A stretch of DNA of 64,000 nt from positions 1,302,001 to 1,366,000 of the forward strand of contig NZ_NEXS01000003.1 in assembly GCF_002810445.1 (NCBI RefSeq), written 5' to 3'. Positions 57,744-64,000 of the stretch are shown here, in pieces. The position numbers were made by a program, and so were the translations under genes. Source of the DNA: Advenella sp. S44. GTDB taxonomy: Bacteria; Pseudomonadota; Gammaproteobacteria; Burkholderiales; Burkholderiaceae_B. The stretch's first letter is position 1. Each line of letters opens with the position of its first letter. Below the pieces are notes generated by a model. It was not told the origin of the DNA, searched no databases, and saw only the letters and a list, made by a program, of their open reading frames with translations.

Positions 57744-58724
57744 ATGAAACCCGCCTCCATCTTTTCCATTCCCCGTGAATTAAGCGGTCCGGATCGCCGG
57801 CATCGCAGGCATATGCTTGCCCGACTGGGGCTGGCATGGCTGGTTATGATGCAGGTCATGATGTTTGCTTTTCCCGGTTATCTTCGCGATGGCTACGTTG
57901 ATGCGGAAACGGTGGACATGCTGGACACTGCCATCATTGTCATGAATTGGTGCAGCCTGGCGTTAACTTTGCCGCTGCTTCTTTATTGTGCCTGGCCGAT
58001 CTGGCGTGGCTTTGTTGGAGGCAATCCGCAAGACGCCCATCAGCAATCCATGAATTGGCCCGTTGGCCTGGGCATTGTGGTAGCCTTTGTCCCCAGCGCT
58101 CTGGCGACCGTCCGCCATTCGGGCGAAGTCTATTTCGAATCTATCGCCATGTTCGTGGCGTTCGTGCTGACGGCACGCTATCTGGCGCTTGCCGCCACGC
58201 AGTCGGCAGGCGATGCGCTTGACCAACACTTCAATCAAGAATTCAGTCTGCTGGCCGACAAGGCTGACCGTATCGGCCTGTATTTTGTCAGTGTGCAAAT
58301 AGCGCTTTCCATTGTGTCTGCGCTTGTCTGGTACTGGTATATTGATCCGGCCCATGCCTTGTCGGTACTGGTTGCGCTATTTGTCATGAGCTGTCCGTGC
58401 GCCATGGCCATGGCGGTTCCTTCTGCGCAGGCGGCGGCGCGCGCCATCATCCTTGGCAGCCCGGAGCTTAGCCAGCATGCCCTTGTCACCTTGAGTGCAC
58501 AGACCGTTCGCGTTGCCCGCCGCGCGCTTTATGGCTCGTTCCTGTGGCATTTGCTGATGATCCCATTGGCCATGATCGGCCTGGTGCAGCCCTGGCTTGC
58601 CGCTATCACCATGCTGGTTTCATCGCTGGCAGTGGCGCTTTATGTCTGGCGCTTTTATAAAAACAATGCGAGCTGCGATCCTGTGAGGACAGCTGCGGTC
58701 GCCATCAACTCGTCTTCGGCCTAG
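57744..58724 (+). CDS. CcoI-like P1B ATPase membrane core lacking the A, P and N domains
   Basis: 326 residues, against about 750 for CcoI (CtpA/FixI copper exporters that supply copper to cbb3 oxidase). Eight or so hydrophobic segments follow the CcoI order: FAFPGY...LTLPLLLYCAWPIWRG, then GEVYFESIAMFVAF, then the TM6 motif SCPCAMAMAVPSA with CPC at residues 217-219, and the C-terminal pair ending ITMLVSSLA with the MxxSS metal motif of TM8 (Met290, Ser293, Ser294). The TM7 Tyr-Asn pair is Trp268-His269 here. Where CcoI has its actuator domain (TGE loop) only about 20 residues remain (155-176). The phosphorylation/nucleotide domain (DKTGT) after CPC is reduced to about 20 (235-256). The frame is intact and under an FNR promoter, followed by ccoS. 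It cannot hydrolyse ATP. GGAGG sits 3 bases before the ATG. Confidence 0.85.
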   Translation: MKPASIFSIPRELSGPDRRHRRHMLARLGLAWLVMMQVMMFAFPGYLRDGYVDAETVDMLDTAIIVMNWCSLALTLPLLLYCAWPIWRGFVGGNPQDAHQQSMNWPVGLGIVVAFVPSALATVRHSGEVYFESIAMFVAFVLTARYLALAATQSAGDALDQHFNQEFSLLADKADRIGLYFVSVQIALSIVSALVWYWYIDPAHALSVLVALFVMSCPCAMAMAVPSAQAAARAIILGSPELSQHALVTLSAQTVRVARRALYGSFLWHLLMIPLAMIGLVQPWLAAITMLVSSLAVALYVWRFYKNNASCDPVRTAAVAINSSSA

Positions 58725-58731
58725 CATCGCC

Positions 58732-58896
58732 ATGGACGTGTTTTTCCTATTGGTCCTGCTGGCTTTTCTTTTCGTCATGTGCATTGGCGGCGTCCTGTAT
58801 TGGGCGGTGATGTCGGGCCAGTTCGAAGACACTGACCAAAATGCAAACCTGATATTGCAGGACCAGGATGCTGACACCCGGTCGCATGATCACTAA
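58732..58896 (+). CDS. ccoS: cbb3 oxidase maturation protein CcoS
   Basis: 54 residues, too short for most gene calls. One membrane helix (about 2-22, FFLLVLLAFLFVMCIGGVLYW in essence) is followed by the CcoS family element 'WAVMSGQFEDTD' (usually WAvrsGQFdDld) and a short acidic tail. CcoS is needed for copper and heme insertion in CcoN. It starts 7 bases after the CcoI-like gene and is translated with it. Confidence 0.92.
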   Translation: MDVFFLLVLLAFLFVMCIGGVLYWAVMSGQFEDTDQNANLILQDQDADTRSHDH

Positions 58897-59049
58897 CGAC
58901 GCGCGCTGGCAGCTGTCGTGAGCTCTGCTAAATCCTCGCTTTAAAACCTCGCTTTTAAAGCGTCGCTGCCGAAAACTGTTGTTTTCCCCGGACCCGCCCG
59001 GCGGACGATGCAGCGTTTTACGGCTGTTTCTTCAATGTCTTGGAGCCGC

Positions 59050-59063
59050 TTGATATTTGTCAA
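59050..59063 (+). promoter_or_regulatory. FNR box upstream of ccoN
   Basis: TTGAT-ATTT-GTCAA, one mismatch from the consensus. A TAAGAT (59085-59090) lies at nearly the right distance for a class II promoter, with a predicted start about 59097 and a 25-base leader to ccoN. Confidence 0.7.
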
Positions 59064-59121
59064 ATGGCTGCGTCGGGATCAATTTAAGATTGAACAATAG
59101 GTTCATTTTAGGGGAAATGTT

Positions 59122-60594
59122 ATGCGTGTCCAGAATGCGCGCTCCGCAGATGCGGAGATCTTCAATTATAAAGTTGTGCGGCAATTTACCATCATGACGG
59201 TTGTGTGGGGGATTGTCGGCATGTTTGTTGGTGTCTATATTGCTGCACAGCTGGTTTGGCCGGAACTTAACTTTGTCGACTGGCTCAGTTACGGTCGCTT
59301 GCGGCCACTGCATACCAATGCGGTCATTTTTGCCTTTGGCGGCAGTGCGCTTTTTGCCACTTCCTATTACGTCGTTCAGCGTACCTGTCAAACGCGGCTC
59401 TTTTGCGGGCCGCTGGCTTCTTTCACTTTCTGGGGATGGCAGCTGGTCATTGTGGCCGCGGCAATTACGCTGCCAGCCGGTTACACCACCAGCAAGGAAT
59501 ACGCCGAGCTTGAATGGCCGATAGATATTTTGATTACCCTGGTTTGGGTCGCCTATGCGATTGTGTTTTTTGGTACAGTAGCCAAACGCAAGATGAAGCA
59601 CATCTATGTCGCAAACTGGTTCTATGGTTCGTTTATCCTGACAATCGCCATTTTGCATATCTTCAACAATATTGAATTGCCCTACAGCTGGTTCAATTCC
59701 TATTCCGTCTATGCAGGAGCACAGGATGCCATGGTGCAATGGTGGTATGGCCATAATGCTGTGGGGTTCTTCCTGACCACCAGTTTCCTGGGCATGATGT
59801 ACTACTTCGTGCCGAAACAGGCCAACAGGCCGATCTATTCCTATCGACTTTCCATTGTTCACTTCTGGGCCCTGGCGTTCACCTATATGTGGGCCGGTCC
59901 CCACCATTTGCTTTACACTTCGCTGCCCGACTGGACGCAAAGCCTGGGCATGGCTTTTTCCCTGATCCTGCTGGCACCGTCATGGGGCGGCATGATCAAC
60001 GGCATCATGACCCTGTCCGGCGCCTGGCATAAGCTGCGTACCGACCCTATCCTGAAGTTTCTGGTCGTGGCGCTGTCATTCTACGGTATGTCCACTTTTG
60101 AAGGCTCCATGATGTCCATCCGTACCGTGAATGCACTGTCGCACTACACGGAATGGACGGTTGCGCACGTGCACTCAGGCGCACTGGGATGGGTGGCCAT
60201 GATTACCTTCGGCAGCCTGTACTACATGATTCCGCGCCTGTACGGCCGCCAGAGCATGTACAGCACATCACTGATCGAAGCGCACTTCTGGATGGCTACC
60301 ATCGGTGTCGTTTTGTACATCGCATCCATGTGGATTGCCGGTGTGATGGAGGGGCTGATGTGGCGTTCAACTGAAGCCGACGGTACGCTGACCTACGCCT
60401 TCATCCAGGCCCTTGCATCCAAGTATGTGCTTTACCTCATTCGCATTGTGGGCGGACTGTGCTTCTTGAGCGGCGCGCTGGTCATGTTCTACAACATGAT
60501 CATGACCATCAAGGGACTCAAGGGCGTCAATCCGCAAGTGCCCGAGTTTATCGGACACGATGCCCGCCTTGCTCAATCCGCTACTGCTGTATAA
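59122..60594 (+). CDS. ccoN: cbb3-type cytochrome c oxidase subunit I, CcoN
   Basis: 490 residues, about 12 membrane helices. It is the catalytic subunit of the high-affinity terminal oxidase. Heme and copper ligands are visible as His in [15 protein letters not shown] (about residue 62), in '[12 protein letters not shown]' (about 210), the '[14 protein letters not shown]' pair (about 275) and in '[12 protein letters not shown]' (about 347). The ribosome binding site AGGGGA is 7 bases before the ATG. It is first of ccoNOQPGH, under an FNR box. Confidence 0.98.
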   Translation: MRVQNARSADAEIFNYKVVRQFTIMTVVWGIVGMFVGVYIAAQLVWPELNFVDWLSYGRLRPLHTNAVIFAFGGSALFATSYYVVQRTCQTRLFCGPLASFTFWGWQLVIVAAAITLPAGYTTSKEYAELEWPIDILITLVWVAYAIVFFGTVAKRKMKHIYVANWFYGSFILTIAILHIFNNIELPYSWFNSYSVYAGAQDAMVQWWYGHNAVGFFLTTSFLGMMYYFVPKQANRPIYSYRLSIVHFWALAFTYMWAGPHHLLYTSLPDWTQSLGMAFSLILLAPSWGGMINGIMTLSGAWHKLRTDPILKFLVVALSFYGMSTFEGSMMSIRTVNALSHYTEWTVAHVHSGALGWVAMITFGSLYYMIPRLYGRQSMYSTSLIEAHFWMATIGVVLYIASMWIAGVMEGLMWRSTEADGTLTYAFIQALASKYVLYLIRIVGGLCFLSGALVMFYNMIMTIKGLKGVNPQVPEFIGHDARLAQSATAV

Positions 60595-60604
60595 GAGATT
60601 TATC

Positions 60605-61267
60605 ATGACGAATCAAAATAAGCGTTTATTCAGCCATGAAACACTGGAAAAAAATGTCGGGCTTCTGATTGTCTTTTCTATCCTCGTCGTTGCCTTTGCC
60701 GGTCTGGTGCAAATCGTACCGCTGTTTTTCCAGCACTATACAACAAAGGCCGCGCCCGGTATCCAGCCCTTGCAGCCATTACAGATCATCGGCCGGGATG
60801 TCTATATCAAGGAAGGCTGTGTCGGCTGTCATTCCCAACAGATCCGTACGCTGCAATCTGAAGTGTCCCGATATGGTCCTTATTCGGTGGCCGGCGAATT
60901 CGTCTATGACCATCCATTTCTGTGGGGGTCAAAACGTACCGGTCCCGACCTGGCTCGCGTTGGCGGCCGTTATTCCGATGACTGGCATCGTATTCATTTG
61001 CGCAATCCGCGTGATCTGGTTCCTGGATCCAATATGCCTGGCTATTACTGGCTGCAGCGCAAGGATGTATCCAAAGAAAACATTCAGGCCCGCATGAAGG
61101 CATTGCGCACGCTCGGTGTGCCTTATACAGACCAGCAGATCGCCGATGCGCCTGCAGCGCTCAAAGGCAAAACCGAAGAGGACGCTCTGGTTGCCTATTT
61201 GCAAAGTCTGGGCGTTGGCTATCTGTCGGCACTACGCGCAGAGCAAGACGCAGCAGCGTCCAATTAA
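60605..61267 (+). CDS. ccoO: cbb3-type cytochrome c oxidase subunit II, CcoO
   Basis: 220 residues from the ATG at 60605; the frame is open to 60560 inside ccoN. One N-terminal membrane helix (about 19-40) anchors a mono-heme c domain with CVGCH in [16 protein letters not shown]-like context (about residue 75) and an axial Met ([10 protein letters not shown]). It passes electrons from CcoP to CcoN. It sits 10 bases after ccoN. Confidence 0.97.
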   Translation: MTNQNKRLFSHETLEKNVGLLIVFSILVVAFAGLVQIVPLFFQHYTTKAAPGIQPLQPLQIIGRDVYIKEGCVGCHSQQIRTLQSEVSRYGPYSVAGEFVYDHPFLWGSKRTGPDLARVGGRYSDDWHRIHLRNPRDLVPGSNMPGYYWLQRKDVSKENIQARMKALRTLGVPYTDQQIADAPAALKGKTEEDALVAYLQSLGVGYLSALRAEQDAAASN

Positions 61268-61291
61268 ACCAGGACCGGGACGGGCAAACGC

Positions 61292-61462
61292 ATGGACATC
61301 CTTATCGGAGCAATGACTGTTGTATCTATTTTGACGTTTTTCGGAATCATCGCCTGGGCCTGGTCCAGGCATCGTGTGAACGATAACGAAGAGGCAGCGC
61401 GTTTGCCGTTTGCCGTCCCGGACGAAGAAACGACAAATCGTGGTGAAGGGTATAAAAAATGA
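61292..61462 (+). CDS. ccoQ: cbb3 oxidase small subunit CcoQ
   Basis: 56 residues. One membrane helix (about 8-28, VVSILTFFGIIAWAWS) and a polar C-terminus (LPFAVPDEE) match CcoQ, which stabilises the oxidase. It overlaps ccoP by 4 bases (ATGA). It is too short for most gene calls. Confidence 0.9.
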   Translation: MDILIGAMTVVSILTFFGIIAWAWSRHRVNDNEEAARLPFAVPDEETTNRGEGYKK

Positions 61463-62361
61463 GCGATTTTTTCAGTAATTCATGGAGTTATTACATTGCC
61501 ATCGTGTCGCTGGCCGGTGTGGCATGGTGTGTGTGGCTGTTGTTTACGCAGCGTCGGTGGCTGAAGAACGCACCGCCGCAGGTTGAGGATACCGGCCATG
61601 TCTGGGACGAAGACCTGCGTGAACTCAATAATCCGGTTCCGCGGTGGTGGACGGTGATGTACCTCGGCCTTTGCGCCATTGCGTTGAGCATTATGGTACT
61701 GTATCCGGCGCTGGGCTCGTATCCGGGTCTGCTCGGCTTCACATCGGCCAAGCAGGTTGTTGCCAAGCGTCAAGAGCTGGCCGCACAGATCAAGCCTTTG
61801 TTTGACCGGTTCTCTGCATTGTCCGTAGAGGAACTGGCCGGCAACGCAGAGGCCAATGCCATCGGCAAGCGGCTGTTCCTGAACAACTGTGCGCAATGCC
61901 ACGGCTCGGATGCCAAAGGCTCACCGAACTTTCCCAATCTGACCGATAATGACTGGCTCTATGGCGGCACACCCGAGGTAATAGTCAAGACCATTACCGA
62001 TGGTCGCCATGGCATGATGGCGCCGCTTGCGGCAGCAATTACGCCTGCACAGGCCAACGAGATTGCCAACTATGTGCGTTCGCTGTCCGGGCTGACTAGT
62101 GATCCGACGTTGCTGTTAGCCGGAGAGGCAGGCTTTAAAAAAGTATGTTTCGCCTGTCACGGCATGGATGGCAAGGGGAACCAGGCGCTGGGCGCACCCA
62201 ACCTGACTGATTCTATCTGGCTAGGCAGCAGTTCGAAAGAGAGCATTGTCAATACCATTCTGCACGGACGCGAGGGCGTGATGCCGGCGCAAAAACATAT
62301 TCTGTCCCAAGATCAGATCCGCATGCTGGCAGCGTATGTTTGGGGCCTGTCCAACAAATAA
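61459..62361 (+). CDS. ccoP: cbb3 oxidase di-heme subunit CcoP
   Basis: 300 residues. Two N-terminal membrane helices (about 12-28 and 58-80) precede two cytochrome c domains with CAQCH (about residue 138) and CFACH (about residue 229); each has its downstream Met ligand (GMMAPL and GVMPAQ). It takes electrons from soluble cytochrome c or the bc1 complex. Overlap with ccoQ and a 24-base gap to ccoG mark one operon. Confidence 0.97.
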   Translation: MSDFFSNSWSYYIAIVSLAGVAWCVWLLFTQRRWLKNAPPQVEDTGHVWDEDLRELNNPVPRWWTVMYLGLCAIALSIMVLYPALGSYPGLLGFTSAKQVVAKRQELAAQIKPLFDRFSALSVEELAGNAEANAIGKRLFLNNCAQCHGSDAKGSPNFPNLTDNDWLYGGTPEVIVKTITDGRHGMMAPLAAAITPAQANEIANYVRSLSGLTSDPTLLLAGEAGFKKVCFACHGMDGKGNQALGAPNLTDSIWLGSSSKESIVNTILHGREGVMPAQKHILSQDQIRMLAAYVWGLSNK

Positions 62362-62385
62362 TGACGCACCGAAAAATGGCCAATC

Positions 62386-63885
62386 ATGTCTGATAAGCAA
62401 GCAGTGCAGCCCGCCGCGCAGGACGCGGCCCCGGCCTGGCAGCCACCAAGAATGGTGCCGGCCCGCGCCGTTCCCGCCGACGACAGCAGTATGCAGGTCG
62501 AGGAAATCCGTGCAAAAATATATCCGCGGTCTGTGACGGGTGTATTTGCCAAATGGCGGATCATCTTGGTGATTGTGACTCAGGCGATATTTTATGGCTT
62601 GCCCTGGGTGCAGTGGGGTGGGCGCCAGGCGGTCCTGTTTGATCTGACAGAGCGCAAGTTCTATCTTTTTGGGATTGTGCTTTGGCCGCAGGATGTGTTT
62701 TACCTGGCGATCATTCTGATCATTTCGGCCTATGGGCTTTTTTTGTTTACCGCCCTGGCCGGTCGCCTGTTCTGTGGTTACGCCTGTCCGCAAACGGTTT
62801 ATACCGAAATTTTTATGTGGATAGAGCGCAAGGTCGAAGGCGATCGGGTCGCCCGCATCCGTCTGGACGAGTCTGCCATGAGCTTGCGCAAGTTCAGGAT
62901 AAAAGCGACCAAACATCTTTTATGGATCCTGATTGCCTGGTGGACCGGTTCAACATTCATCGGCTATTTTTCTCCGATCCGCGAACTGGGTACTGAACTG
63001 TTTCGTTTTGAACTCAGCTTTTGGCAATGGTTCTGGATGGTTTTTTACTCGTTTGCGACCTGGGGCAATGCCGGTTTTCTGCGCGAATCGGTTTGCAAGT
63101 ATATGTGCCCATATGCACGTTTTCAAAGTGTGATGGTGGACAAGGACACCTTTGTGGTCACCTATGACCGGATCCGTGGCGAGCCGCGCGGACGTCGGTC
63201 CAAAAAAACAATCCCCAGTCAGGTCGGCCTGGGCGACTGCGTGGACTGTACCATCTGTGTACAGGTATGCCCTACGGGAATTGATATTCGCGATGGGCTG
63301 CAGTACATGTGCATTGGCTGTGGCGCCTGTATTGACGCTTGTGATCAGGTCATGGACAAGATGAACTACCCGCGCGGGCTGATTCGTTATACGTCCGAGA
63401 GCGGGATGCTTGATCGGCTGGACAATAAACAGGCCCGCAAGCGTTTGTTCAAACCTCGCATTTACGTTTACATTGGACTGCTGAGCATCTTCATCATCGG
63501 ATTGGTGGTATCTCTGTCGATGCGCACGCCGCTAAGGGTCGATATCGTGCGCGACCGAGGTGTGCTTGGGCGTGAAGTGCCCGGTGGACTGATTGAAAAC
63601 GTCTACCGCATTCAGATTATCAATATGTCGGAGAAAGACCAGAATTTCGCGGTGAAGGCGGTCTCCCGGGATATCCCAGCGGTAACGGTGCTGGCCGGTG
63701 ATGACAATTCACAGCAGATTGCCGTACCGGCTTTTTCGAATCAGTGGATTCCGATCGTGATTCGTGTACCGGTAGAGGGCTCGGCAAAGGGCCTGCATCC
63801 ATTGACACTGCTTATTGAAAACACGGATAAGACCGCGGACAAATTATCGGTTGAACAAGATACCACTTTTTTTGTCCCTCATTGA
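62386..63885 (+). CDS. ccoG: cbb3 maturation ferredoxin CcoG (RdxA/FixG)
   Basis: 499 residues with about five membrane helices. Two 4Fe-4S clusters are bound by CVDCTICVQVCPTGIDI and CIGCGACIDACDQVMDK (about residues 285-325); a further 'CGYACPQTVYTE' is at about 128. CcoG is a cupric reductase that readies copper for the oxidase. The C-terminal third is a periplasmic Ig-like domain. It follows ccoP directly. Confidence 0.96.
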   Translation: MSDKQAVQPAAQDAAPAWQPPRMVPARAVPADDSSMQVEEIRAKIYPRSVTGVFAKWRIILVIVTQAIFYGLPWVQWGGRQAVLFDLTERKFYLFGIVLWPQDVFYLAIILIISAYGLFLFTALAGRLFCGYACPQTVYTEIFMWIERKVEGDRVARIRLDESAMSLRKFRIKATKHLLWILIAWWTGSTFIGYFSPIRELGTELFRFELSFWQWFWMVFYSFATWGNAGFLRESVCKYMCPYARFQSVMVDKDTFVVTYDRIRGEPRGRRSKKTIPSQVGLGDCVDCTICVQVCPTGIDIRDGLQYMCIGCGACIDACDQVMDKMNYPRGLIRYTSESGMLDRLDNKQARKRLFKPRIYVYIGLLSIFIIGLVVSLSMRTPLRVDIVRDRGVLGREVPGGLIENVYRIQIINMSEKDQNFAVKAVSRDIPAVTVLAGDDNSQQIAVPAFSNQWIPIVIRVPVEGSAKGLHPLTLLIENTDKTADKLSVEQDTTFFVPH

Positions 63886-63899
63886 CAAGGAGCGCAACA

Positions 63900-64000
63900 A
63901 TGCAAGTGCAGGAACAAGATAGCGGGCCCTGGTACAAGGAACCCTGGCCGTGGTTATTGATGGCGGGGCCTTTTGTCGCCATTATCGGCTGCGTCGTCAC
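63900..64000 (+). CDS. ccoH: cbb3 maturation protein CcoH (FixH), N-terminal part
   Basis: Cut by the window end; only 33 codons are visible. The start EQDSGPWYKEPWPWLLMAGP followed by a hydrophobic helix is characteristic of CcoH/FixH. AAGGAG lies 7 bases before the ATG. By order after ccoG it is ccoH; a CcoI or CcoI-like gene might be expected next but cannot be seen here. Confidence 0.88.
   Translation, partial: MQVQEQDSGPWYKEPWPWLLMAGPFVAIIGCVV

Noticed and set aside
58917-58965. CGCTTT / AAAGCG repeat as terminator of ccoS
   Set aside because: The stem is only 6 bp with a 14-base loop and no following T-run, too weak to call.
59032-59940. 302-codon minus-strand frame opposite ccoN
   Set aside because: It is a shadow of a well-supported gene and has no own signals; similar long antisense frames opposite tyrA, gyrA and the RND gene were rejected for the same reason.

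Overview
The window is chromosomal DNA from a betaproteobacterium of the order Burkholderiales. The gene order (gyrA-serC-pheA-hisC-tyrA-aroA-cmk-rpsA-ihfB-lapA-lapB-hldA-hldD), a very short OmpA, a GyrA with Gln at the quinolone-critical Ser position, and a FixNOQP-type oxidase cluster all fit the Alcaligenaceae (Bordetella, Achromobacter, Advenella). The family is an inference from these features; the genus is not determined.

Layout. 1-3293: end of glcD, then glcE and glcF (glycolate oxidase). 3343-5905: mnmA and purB. 6281-8235: three lipoproteins, two carrying a domain like the SecD P1 head. 8377-10086: stand-alone glutamate-synthase-like FMN protein. 10228-11103: a small membrane-anchored protein flanked by three different 8-bp tandem repeats. 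11138-15805: MFS transporter, a secreted barnase-like RNase with its barstar, SstT and a DUF421 protein. 15920-20318: tctBA (no tctC), divergent from a two-component system.

20315-26285 is an accessory island. It holds a dead and an intact copy of a Hint-domain protein, three small orphan genes with strong ribosome binding sites, a Nudix hydrolase with a possible attenuator or sRNA in front, a small DUF333 lipoprotein and a frameshifted phage-type integrase remnant. It ends at a tRNA-Met gene, the classic integration target.

26417-36350 returns to the core genome: lytic transglycosylase, Prc protease, an RND efflux pair, RfbD and an unknown protein. 36508-37448 has a DUF1415 gene followed by a circularly permuted (two-piece) tmRNA gene encoding the tag ANDESYALAA. 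37607-40359: OmpA-like lipoprotein, gph, ubiG and ompA. 40847-55859: gyrA and the long aromatic amino acid / translation / heptose cluster, with many 4-bp stop-start overlaps. 55988-57660: a helix-hairpin-helix protein and cysM.

57694 to the end is a microaerobic respiration block. Two FNR boxes drive a CcoI-like protein and ccoS, and then ccoNOQP-ccoG-ccoH. The CcoI-like protein keeps the membrane helices and metal-binding CPC and MxxSS motifs of a copper P1B ATPase but has lost both the actuator domain and the ATP-hydrolysing domain in an intact reading frame.

The strongest leads are this ATPase-less CcoI, the permuted tmRNA, the Hint-protein pair on the tRNA-Met island, and the paired SecD-P1-like lipoproteins.
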